The notes under the pieces: model-generated
Seen by the model: the letters and a program-made list of their open reading frames with translations, nothing else
Databases searched by the model: none
Told to the model about the DNA's origin: nothing
Position numbers and translations under genes: made by a program
Assembly (NCBI GenBank): GCA_937868765.1
Contig: CALMNL010000008.1
Location: forward strand, 62,001 to 126,000
Direction: 5' to 3'
Length of the DNA stretch: 64,000 bases
Origin: an uncultured Desulfatitalea sp.
Lineage (GTDB): Bacteria > Desulfobacterota > Desulfobacteria > Desulfobacterales > Desulfosarcinaceae
In this document: positions 52,117 to 60,121 of the stretch, piece by piece
Layout of the letters: each line of letters opens with the position of its first letter
Numbering within the stretch: position 1 is the stretch's first letter

Positions 52117-54870
52117 ATGGATTCATGGCCTGACCATTCATCCAAAAAAGCGGACGCCCCTATGAACCGAGCCCTGCAACGCATTGATCCGGAATCGATT
52201 CCCGGCACGGTGGTATTGGCCGATGCCAGCGGTGTCATCCAATTCGCGAATCAGCAGTGCATCGAGGCCACGGGATTCAGGCTCGATGAAATGGTCGGCA
52301 ACCCCTTGATCGATTTTTGGGAAGGCCCTTGCGAATCGCTCGTCGTGATTCTCCAGCACCTTGAACATCGGCCTGTCTGGCGCAATGTGATTCGCCACCG
52401 GAAAAAAGATGGCGCCTGTTTTCAGGAAGTAAGCGCCATTTCCAAATTGCCGGCCGACACGGCACAGGGGTTCTGCCTCCTGAAGGTTGGCCAGCCGGTT
52501 GAACCTTCGCTGCTTCAAGGCGAGGTGGCGCCTGAGCAGAGAATCCCGTCGGCCGACGCGGAAGAGCATCGCGGACGGGTACTGGATGACTATCGCGCCA
52601 TCTTCGATGCGGCGCCCTATGCCATTGCCGTCCATCGCATGTCGGACCACCGTTATCTGTATTTCAACAAGGCCTTTAGTCGCTATTCCGGCTACGGTTC
52701 GCAAGAACTCGGGGGCAGGACCCCCCAGGAATTGGACCTGTTTCATGATCCGGCCGACTGGGAGCGGATGTGCGCAATTGTTCAAGAGCAGGGAAAGCTG
52801 GATGGCTTCGAGGTCACCTTCCGTCGTAAAGATCTCAGACTGGCGCATGCGGTCCTATCGGTCAGGCCGATTTATTTATCCGGAAAGCTGTGCATGCTGT
52901 ATGTCTCCCAGGATGTCGAGGAGGTGAACACCGACCGGGAAGCTTTGCGACAAAACGTGGAGAACTATCGCACCATCATCGAAGGCGCGCCCGTATCCAT
53001 CGGTATCACGCGTCTGTCCGACAGCGTCTATCAAGAAGTCAACGATTCATTTTGCCGCCGCGTCCGATACAAGCGCGAGGAGATTCTGGGCCGCACATCA
53101 ACGGATTTGAAATTCTACACAAATTTGGAAGATCGAAAACGTTTCCTGAAGCTCTTTTCTGAGCAGGGATATGTGGACGAAATGGAGCTATGCTTCCAAG
53201 ATAGATATGGCAAGAAGCTCGATAGCCTTGTTTCCGCCCGGCGTTTGCGTTTCAGGGGGCAAGAGTGCCTGTTATATATCTCTACCAGAATCGATAACCT
53301 CAAGGCCACCCAAAGAGCGCTTGCGGAACGGGAGGAAAATTATCGCACCATCCTGGATTTGGCGCCATACAATATTGCCATCACCAGGCGTTCCGACGCC
53401 GTTTATATGCAAGTCAACAAAGCCTTCACGCTTCGCACCGGATACTCCTCCGATGAGGTGCTGGGCCGCAGCGTGTTTGATCTCAATATTTATGTGGACC
53501 CATCCGATCGATACAGGTTGGTGGAGGCGCTTGAAAAAGATGGGCGGGTCGACAGCAGGGAGGTTCCCTTTCGAATCAAGAGCGGTCGTATCGTAGAAAG
53601 CCTGATCTCTATGAGGTCGATCCAGCTTCACGGTGTAGACTGCGTCATCACCATGACGGCGGATGTCAGCGAACTGAAGGCCACGCAAAGAGCCCTGGAA
53701 GAGAGCGAGGCCCGGTTTCGCACCATTTTCGAAATCGCTGCCGAGCCCATCTTCCTCAACGACATGGTAACCGGGCGTTTCCTGGACGTCAATCAGGCCG
53801 CTTGCCGCCATCTGGGCTACAGCAAATCTGAATTCCTCGGAATGTCTCTCAAAGCAATCATGCCGCCTGGAACCATGGCGGTCATGCCCCGGTTTTCTGA
53901 AGCGCCCGGGGAAGACAAAGGCCTTTTTTTCGAATCCCAGCATATCCGTAAAGACGGCTCCAAAGCCATCGTGGAGGTCAGCAGCCAACAGATGATGCAC
54001 CGGGACCGCAGGGTGCTGTTGAGCATTGTTCGGGACGTCACCGAGCGCAAGCAGATCGAGGAAGAGCTTACCCGCTATCGCTGGCGTCTGGAGCAGATGG
54101 TGGCCGAGCGGACCAAGGAACTCAACGCCGCCCAGAGGGAACTGGTCAAAAAGGAAAAGATGGCGGTGCTGGGCCAGATCACCGCCACGGTCAGTCATGA
54201 GCTGCGCAACCCTTTGAGCGTCATTCGATCCTCCAATTTTTTCCTCCAGCGCAGGGTCAAATGCTGCGATGATAAGACTGAGAAGCATTTTACGCGGATC
54301 GATGACCAGGTCTCCCTCTGCGATGCCATTGTCGCAGATCTTCTGGAGTATACGGAAGGACGGCATGTCGTCAAATTTCATCAGGACTTTGCCGGATGGC
54401 TGGCGCAGGTGGTCCAAACCCAGGGAAGCCAAAAAGAGCTCGATGTCAATTTGCGGATCGCCCCGGATCTGCCCAAGATATCCTATGATCGGGAAAAGAT
54501 GGAGCGGGTGATCGTCAGCCTGCTCAATAACGCGGCCCAGGCGGTCCGGGCCAGGGCGGAAGAGAGCCAAAGGCGCGGCTGCGCCTATCGCCCGGGCGTC
54601 GATGTCGAAGTATTTCTAGAAGATGATGGCCTGGTCGTCGTTATACAGGATAACGGCCCCGGCATGGATCAAACGACCCTTGGGCACGCCTTTGAACCGC
54701 TTTTCACCACCCGTGCCCGGGGAACAGGCATGGGGTTGGCGATCGTCAAAAAGATCGTGGAGGAGCATGGCGGTGCCATCGCATTGGAAAGCCGGCTGGG
54801 CGAAGGAACCAAGGCCAGGCTCACCCTGCCGCGAGGGTCCAAATTTCCGGTGCCTTCGCTTCGTGCCTAA
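52117..54870 (+). CDS. Soluble multi-PAS sensor histidine kinase
   Basis: 917 residues from ATG 52117 (TTG 52087 and ATG 52162 are alternatives). Five PAS domains in a row (about 20-130, 155-270, 280-390, 405-515, 525-650), then HisKA with SHELRNPLSVIRSS and an HATPase domain (VSLLNNAAQ, QDNGPGMDQT, GTGMGLAIVKKIVEEHGG). There are no membrane helices, so it senses a cytoplasmic signal. PAS 2, 3 and 4 are clearly related repeats, sharing the pattern YRTI...APY..AI.R.SD and TQRAL linkers. No response regulator is adjacent, so its partner is unknown. A terminator follows. Confidence 0.92.
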   Translation: MDSWPDHSSKKADAPMNRALQRIDPESIPGTVVLADASGVIQFANQQCIEATGFRLDEMVGNPLIDFWEGPCESLVVILQHLEHRPVWRNVIRHRKKDGACFQEVSAISKLPADTAQGFCLLKVGQPVEPSLLQGEVAPEQRIPSADAEEHRGRVLDDYRAIFDAAPYAIAVHRMSDHRYLYFNKAFSRYSGYGSQELGGRTPQELDLFHDPADWERMCAIVQEQGKLDGFEVTFRRKDLRLAHAVLSVRPIYLSGKLCMLYVSQDVEEVNTDREALRQNVENYRTIIEGAPVSIGITRLSDSVYQEVNDSFCRRVRYKREEILGRTSTDLKFYTNLEDRKRFLKLFSEQGYVDEMELCFQDRYGKKLDSLVSARRLRFRGQECLLYISTRIDNLKATQRALAEREENYRTILDLAPYNIAITRRSDAVYMQVNKAFTLRTGYSSDEVLGRSVFDLNIYVDPSDRYRLVEALEKDGRVDSREVPFRIKSGRIVESLISMRSIQLHGVDCVITMTADVSELKATQRALEESEARFRTIFEIAAEPIFLNDMVTGRFLDVNQAACRHLGYSKSEFLGMSLKAIMPPGTMAVMPRFSEAPGEDKGLFFESQHIRKDGSKAIVEVSSQQMMHRDRRVLLSIVRDVTERKQIEEELTRYRWRLEQMVAERTKELNAAQRELVKKEKMAVLGQITATVSHELRNPLSVIRSSNFFLQRRVKCCDDKTEKHFTRIDDQVSLCDAIVADLLEYTEGRHVVKFHQDFAGWLAQVVQTQGSQKELDVNLRIAPDLPKISYDREKMERVIVSLLNNAAQAVRARAEESQRRGCAYRPGVDVEVFLEDDGLVVVIQDNGPGMDQTTLGHAFEPLFTTRARGTGMGLAIVKKIVEEHGGAIALESRLGEGTKARLTLPRGSKFPVPSLRA

Positions 54871-54904
54871 ACAATAGGGAGGCCTTGCGGCCTCCCCTGT
54901 TTTT
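54871..54904 (+). terminator. Terminator after the histidine kinase
   Basis: ACA-TAGGGAGGCC / GGCCTCCCCTGT-type stem with TTGC loop, followed by TTTTTC. It starts at the stop codon. Confidence 0.8.
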
Positions 54905-54959
54905 CAGCGGATCGAGTACCGGCCTTTTTCTAAGGCGGACTGAAGCGGGATGATGCGGC

Positions 54960-57620
54960 TTACAGAATCTGCCGGTACAGGGCATCCACGAGCATGGGAT
55001 CGGCCACCGGCCGGGCATTGAACAAGGTGGCCGTGTCGGCGATGGCATGGAAGGCGGCCATGGCCAGGTGCTCTTCGGTGACCCCCACCTCGCGCAGGCG
55101 CAGGGGGTGGCCCACGGCTTTCATCAGCTTTTCCACCGCGTCGGCCGCCGCCAGGGCCGCATCCTTCCTGCTCATGCCGGCCGTGTTGACCCCCAGGGCC
55201 TGGGCCGCCAGGGCCAGCTTTTCGGCGGCGTAATCGACGTTGAAGCGCATCACCGAAGGCAGCACCAGGCCGCAGGCCGCGCCGTGGGGCACGTTGGCCA
55301 GCATGCCCAGGGTGTGGGCCATGGAGTGGGCCAGGCCCACCTGGGCGATGTTGAAGGCCCAGCCGGCGGCCGTGGCCGCCATCTGCAGGTTCAGGCGGGC
55401 CTGTTCATCCTGGCCGTCGGCGATGGCCTTGGGCAAGTTCTCGGCGATCAGGCGGATGGCCTGCAGGGCATGGCCCTCGCAGATGGCGTTGGACATGGTG
55501 CTGGTCAAGGCCTCCATGGCATGGGTCATGGCATCCATGGCCGTGGTAGCGGTCAGGCCTTTGGGCAGGGACATGGTCATGCGCGGATCCAGGATGGCCG
55601 TGTTGGGCACGATGAAGTGATCCACGATGTAGGCTTTGCGCCCGGCGGTCTGGCTTTTGATTACCGAGACGCTGGTCACTTCGCTGCCGGTGCCCGAGGT
55701 GGTGGGGATGCAGATGTGCGGGGTCTGCGGCTCGGTCAGGCGCATGATGGCCAGGTGGTCGTCGGCCTGGCCGCCGTTCTTCAAGGTCACGCAGACCGCT
55801 TTGGCTGTGTCGATGACGCTGCCGCCGCCCACGCTCACGATACAGTCGACGCCCAGATCCCGGGCCATCCGGGTGGCGGCGTCCACCGTGGTAAGGTCGG
55901 TGTCCTGGGCCACATCGTCGAAGACGCCTACGCAGAAATTACCCAGGGCCTCCTGCACGATGTCGGTCAGGCCTGCCTTGCGCACACCGGCATCGGTGAC
56001 GATCATGGCGCGGCGGGCCTGCAGCCGGACCACTTCCCGGTAGACCGCGGCCAGCGCGCCGTGGCCGGCCAGCACCAGGGTGGGGGTGATGTACTGCACG
56101 AAGGGGATCTTGGGATCGTCGGAGAACAATTTCATCGTAAAATTGCTTTTGTGATCGGCACCGGCGGTCACATGCACACGCTTGATCTGGGTGTATTCAG
56201 CCAGGCCGGCATGCCCGAGCTCGCGGCCCACGCCCGATTGCTTGTAGCCGCCGAAGGGGCAGAAGTCGCCGAAGGCGTGGTAGTTGTTGATCCACATGGT
56301 GCCGGTCTTGATCTTCCGGGCGATGCGCTCGGCGCGGGCGTTGCTGCGGGAGAAGACGCCGCCGGCCAGGCCATAGATCGAGTCGTTGGCGATGGCCACG
56401 GCCTCTTCTTCGCTGTCGTACTTGAGCACGCACACCACCGGCCCGAAGATCTCCTCCTGGGCGATGCGCATGCTGTTTTTGGCGCCGGCGAAGATGGTGG
56501 GCTTGTAGTAGAAACCGCCGTCCAGGCCGGCCACCTGGGCCCGTTGGCCGCCGGTGATCACTTCCGCGCCCTCTTCTTTGCCCAGGCGGACGTAGCGCTC
56601 CACCGTGGCCAGCTGGGCCGCACTCACCAGCGGTCCCTGCTGGGAGGCGGGGTCGAGCTGGTAGCCCACCCGCAGGGCTTCGGCGCGCTGTTTCATCTTA
56701 TCGAGGAACTGGTTGTAGATCTTGGACGCCACCAGCACCCGGGTGCCGGACTCGCACACCTGCCCCTGATGGAAGAAGGTGCCGAACAGGGCGCCTTCCA
56801 CGGCCAGGTCGAGGTCGGCATCCTCGCAGATGATGTTGGCCGACTTGCCGCCCAGCTCCAGGGTGACTTTCTTGACCGTGTCGGCGGCCAGCTTCATGAT
56901 CTGGCGGCCCACTTCCGTGCTGCCGGTGAAGGCGATCTTGTCCACGGCCGGATGGGTGCACAAGGTGTTGCCCAGCTCGCCGCCCGGCCCGGCGATGACG
57001 TTGATCACGCCCTTGGGAATGCCGGCGGCTTTGGCCGCTTCGGCGATGATCAGGGCCCCCAGGGGGGTGGCCGTGGCCGGTTTGAGCACGATGGTGTTGC
57101 CCATGGCGATGGCCTGGCCGATCTTCCAGAAGGCCATGCTCATGGGAAAGTTCCAGGGGATGATGCCCACGCACACGCCGATGGGCTCCCGGCGGATGTA
57201 GTCGCGGCCGGGCGCGAAGACGTTGCCGGCATAGGGGATCTCCTCCTCCCAGGGAAACTGGGTGGCGGCATAGTGGCCGTAGTTGCGCAGCAGCTGGGCG
57301 CCCAGCATGCCCCAGTACTTGCTCAGGCCGATGATCTGGCCCGAGTCCATGGCCTCGGTGATGGCCATGCGCAGGGTCTGCTGGGTGACCTGGTCGGCGA
57401 AGAGGTTGAGTTTGGCCATGCGCTCCCGGGGCGACAGGTTGCTCCACACGCCGCTGTCGAAGGCCCGCCGGGCTGCGGCGATGGCCGCTTCGGCATCGGC
57501 CTTGCCTGCCTTGGCCACCGTGGCGATGGGCATGCCCGAGCCCGGGTCGATGGACTCGAACGTCGCGCCGTCGGCGGCTTCCACGAATTCCCCGTCGATG
57601 AAAAGTTTGTAATGATCCAT
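54960..57620 (-). CDS. Fused aldehyde dehydrogenase / iron-type alcohol dehydrogenase
   Basis: 886 residues in one continuous frame. Residues 1-490 are a classical NAD(P) aldehyde dehydrogenase: GIIPWNFPMSMAFWKIGQA, catalytic Glu in VTLELGGKSANI, catalytic Cys in FHQGQVCESGTRVLV. Residues 515-886 are a group III iron-type ADH: VSVGGGSVIDTAKAV, PTTSGTGSEVT, metal ligands in DAMTHAMEAL, HSMAHTLGM and HGAACGL. The order resembles AdhE, but AdhE's ALDH half is the CoA-acylating kind without the Glu, so this is a different combination. ATG 57618-57620 is chosen for its GGGAG spacing. It might dismute aldehydes while recycling NAD. It stands alone. Confidence 0.92.
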   Translation of the reverse strand: MDHYKLFIDGEFVEAADGATFESIDPGSGMPIATVAKAGKADAEAAIAAARRAFDSGVWSNLSPRERMAKLNLFADQVTQQTLRMAITEAMDSGQIIGLSKYWGMLGAQLLRNYGHYAATQFPWEEEIPYAGNVFAPGRDYIRREPIGVCVGIIPWNFPMSMAFWKIGQAIAMGNTIVLKPATATPLGALIIAEAAKAAGIPKGVINVIAGPGGELGNTLCTHPAVDKIAFTGSTEVGRQIMKLAADTVKKVTLELGGKSANIICEDADLDLAVEGALFGTFFHQGQVCESGTRVLVASKIYNQFLDKMKQRAEALRVGYQLDPASQQGPLVSAAQLATVERYVRLGKEEGAEVITGGQRAQVAGLDGGFYYKPTIFAGAKNSMRIAQEEIFGPVVCVLKYDSEEEAVAIANDSIYGLAGGVFSRSNARAERIARKIKTGTMWINNYHAFGDFCPFGGYKQSGVGRELGHAGLAEYTQIKRVHVTAGADHKSNFTMKLFSDDPKIPFVQYITPTLVLAGHGALAAVYREVVRLQARRAMIVTDAGVRKAGLTDIVQEALGNFCVGVFDDVAQDTDLTTVDAATRMARDLGVDCIVSVGGGSVIDTAKAVCVTLKNGGQADDHLAIMRLTEPQTPHICIPTTSGTGSEVTSVSVIKSQTAGRKAYIVDHFIVPNTAILDPRMTMSLPKGLTATTAMDAMTHAMEALTSTMSNAICEGHALQAIRLIAENLPKAIADGQDEQARLNLQMAATAAGWAFNIAQVGLAHSMAHTLGMLANVPHGAACGLVLPSVMRFNVDYAAEKLALAAQALGVNTAGMSRKDAALAAADAVEKLMKAVGHPLRLREVGVTEEHLAMAAFHAIADTATLFNARPVADPMLVDALYRQIL

Positions 57621-57776
57621 GTGCATCTCCCTCTGTGGTTGGTTTTGGATTGATGAGGAGCCGCCCCTGTCGGACTTTCCGGGCGTCGGTGTGAATAGGG
57701 AAACTTTAGGGTCAATCTGAAACAAAAGTCAATTGGCGGGCATGTTTCATGAAAACTACCGTTTTAAAGTAAAACA

Positions 57777-57805
57777 TTGCATTGTTTTCCGGCACAAAAT
57801 ATAAA
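57777..57805 (+). promoter_or_regulatory. Probable promoter of the 743-residue protein gene
   Basis: TTGCAT (57777-57782), 17-bp spacer, TATAAA (57800-57805), in an AT-rich stretch 73 bp before the start codon. Confidence 0.5.
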
Positions 57806-57877
57806 TAAGATTCAAATTTTCCGCCCGGCCCCCTGTGCCGGAAGCCCTATGGCATTCCATTTATTAAGGATGGCGTC

Positions 57878-60109
57878 ATGCACAAGCAGGAGCGGGCCGC
57901 AGCGGCCCTGTTGGCGGTTTTCCCGACCCCCGAGTGCTTCGACCGGTTTGCGGGCAACACCGAGAACCAGCAGGCCTTGCGGTCGTTGGTGGCCTTTGCC
58001 GCGCGCCATAAGGTCATCGCGGTACCGGACGGGGCGGTGCTCCGGGCCTACGTCGCGGCCCACGCCCGGGAGGCCGAGGCGTGCCGGCCGACCGGCCACC
58101 TCGGGTTCGAAGAGTTCCTGGAACAAAAGGAGGTGCTCATCGAGCTGAACCTGTCGGCACGTGCCCTCACCGACCGCATCAACGCCTTGATCGCGGAGCA
58201 CGGCATCGCCCTGCCCAAGGTGAGCAACTCCATGCTGACCCGTTTGAAAAAGGAGGCGGCCGACACCGCCCACAAGCAGAATGTGCTGCGCTGCCTGGCT
58301 TTCTGGTTGGGGCACGACCGGGCTCACATGGGGCCGCATCTCAATTACGAGATGCTGGTGGGGCTGTGCCGGGGAGCCAAGCCCCAGGTCGAGCACAGGG
58401 AGGGGGTGCGCATCGGGTTCGCCCTTTACAGCCGGGGCGATGTGATCGATCACGAAATCGTGGGCTGGCTCAAAAAGGAATTGAAAAATTATATCGACGA
58501 GTCCATCGGTCGGTATGTCTACGGCCGCTGGGGAAAGGTGCGCGCCCACGATATCACCACGCTCTATGTGGATTTTCCCAAAGAGGAGCCGGTCAGCAAC
58601 CCCGCCTTCTACCGCAAGTGTCTGATCGCCGCGGTGTCGCTGGCCCACCAGTTGTGCATCCGCTGGGCCTTGTGCAAATACTTCACCCCCAACCGTTTTC
58701 TTTCCATCGGCATCGCCGCCGGCGAATTCACCGTGCTGGACAATTACCTGCTGCCGGTGCTCAACGCCCGGCTGCCCGGAGACCCGGTGATCCGCCTCAC
58801 CGATTATGCCCGTCAGTGCGTCCTCATCAACGACATCCGGGCCCTGCTGTGTCCCAAACCCGCCGAAATCACATTGTTCAACGGAGAGACGCTGCCCATC
58901 TGGTGGGTGGCGGGGCTGTGGAGCACGCTCTATTTCGACTTCGTGCCCGATCTGCTCACGGACGAGAGCCTGCAGGGCGACGAGAATTCCATGGACGCCC
59001 TGGCCGGCATGCTCTGGTCATCGGAGGACGGCCATGCCGCCGCCGAGGCCGGCACCGCGGCCAATGCCGTCGCCACCTTCTTGCGCTATCCGCACAACTC
59101 GCTGCTGGGTCTGGAGATCGCCAAAACGCTGTACTACCGGCGACGCTTCTGGGAGGCGCTGGAGATTTTGCGCATCGTGCTGAGCCTCGACCCGACCCAT
59201 TTGAACGCCCGGACGCTTCGCATGGTGCTTTTTCGCAACCTGGCCCTGGATGCCGTCACCTATGGGGCGGCCGAGGGGCTGTTCCGGCAGGCCCACCTGG
59301 AAGCGCAGTTCATCCAGCATAACTGCGCGTTTCAATCCGAAGACTTTTATTGCGAGTTTGCGGTGCTCCACCTCGCCGAGGCCATGTTCACCTTGCGCCG
59401 GCTGCGCGGGGGACGGGGCGTGATCGAAGGGGCGGGGAATCTCCGGGCGCTGCGTCAGAAGGTCATGGCCGGGCTGGAACAGGCTGCCGCGCTTTTCGGC
59501 ATGGGCATGATCGTATCGCCCACCGGCATCCGGGCCAACTATCTGCTCAACAGTGTCCAGGTGCTGTCGGCGGTGCTCAACGGCGATCCGCGCCTATTCA
59601 GCGACCCGGCATTGCCGCTGGATGCCCGGCCCGAGGCCATTCGCCGGCCGGTCAGCGACTATCAATACCAGCTTGGCTATCTGCGCGAAGAACTCCCAAA
59701 GGAACGGCCGTATGATTTGATGGAGAAGATGTACAAGATCAGCACGGTCACCCATGACGACTCGATCACCTTGCAGGCCTACCGGCCCACCACCTACTTC
59801 TGCACGGCCGTGGCCTGGTGGGATTTTTTTCCGGTGCGCACGGTGGCGCTGGCCAAACGCGTGCTGCAGTTGCTGCGGGGTTCCGCCGATATCGCCCGGA
59901 CCATGCTGGCCCGCAACATCTGCATCTATTCGTTCAGCCGGACCTATGGCGAGATGATGCCGGCCGCCAAGTTCATCACGCATATGGAACGCGGCATGGC
60001 CATGGTCGAAACCCAATGCGGCGGCGACCTGGCCGGAAGGGATGATCGTGAACCGATCAGGCCCCTCGACCCGGCGCGTTCGTCGCTGTTGATGACCCTC
60101 AATTTTTAA
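57878..60109 (+). CDS. Protein of unknown function, 743 residues
   Basis: I do not recognise this family. There is no signal peptide or membrane helix, so it should be cytoplasmic. The N-terminal third is helical and basic. A middle block (about 215-300) contains YVYGRWGKVRAHDITTLYVD and a hydrophobic IAAVSLAHQLCIRWALCKYF. The segment about 410-460 (GLEIAKTLYYRRRFWEALEI and LSLDPTHLNART) looks like a TPR unit. The C-terminal quarter has a repeated aromatic pattern (TTYFCTAVAWWDFFPV). ATG 57878 has AAGGA 8 bp upstream. Its stop codon overlaps the ribosome binding site of the copper-type ATPase gene, so the two are coupled. Codon use matches the neighbours. Confidence 0.8.
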   Translation: MHKQERAAAALLAVFPTPECFDRFAGNTENQQALRSLVAFAARHKVIAVPDGAVLRAYVAAHAREAEACRPTGHLGFEEFLEQKEVLIELNLSARALTDRINALIAEHGIALPKVSNSMLTRLKKEAADTAHKQNVLRCLAFWLGHDRAHMGPHLNYEMLVGLCRGAKPQVEHREGVRIGFALYSRGDVIDHEIVGWLKKELKNYIDESIGRYVYGRWGKVRAHDITTLYVDFPKEEPVSNPAFYRKCLIAAVSLAHQLCIRWALCKYFTPNRFLSIGIAAGEFTVLDNYLLPVLNARLPGDPVIRLTDYARQCVLINDIRALLCPKPAEITLFNGETLPIWWVAGLWSTLYFDFVPDLLTDESLQGDENSMDALAGMLWSSEDGHAAAEAGTAANAVATFLRYPHNSLLGLEIAKTLYYRRRFWEALEILRIVLSLDPTHLNARTLRMVLFRNLALDAVTYGAAEGLFRQAHLEAQFIQHNCAFQSEDFYCEFAVLHLAEAMFTLRRLRGGRGVIEGAGNLRALRQKVMAGLEQAAALFGMGMIVSPTGIRANYLLNSVQVLSAVLNGDPRLFSDPALPLDARPEAIRRPVSDYQYQLGYLREELPKERPYDLMEKMYKISTVTHDDSITLQAYRPTTYFCTAVAWWDFFPVRTVALAKRVLQLLRGSADIARTMLARNICIYSFSRTYGEMMPAAKFITHMERGMAMVETQCGGDLAGRDDREPIRPLDPARSSLLMTLNF

Positions 60110-60121
60110 GGAGTCCGCGCG

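Noticed and set aside
54960-57653. A long plus-strand open frame (868 codons) opposite the ALDH-ADH fusion
   Set aside because: It is the antisense of a strongly supported gene; its translation is low-complexity, His/Gly/Asp-rich and matches no family. High GC creates such frames.
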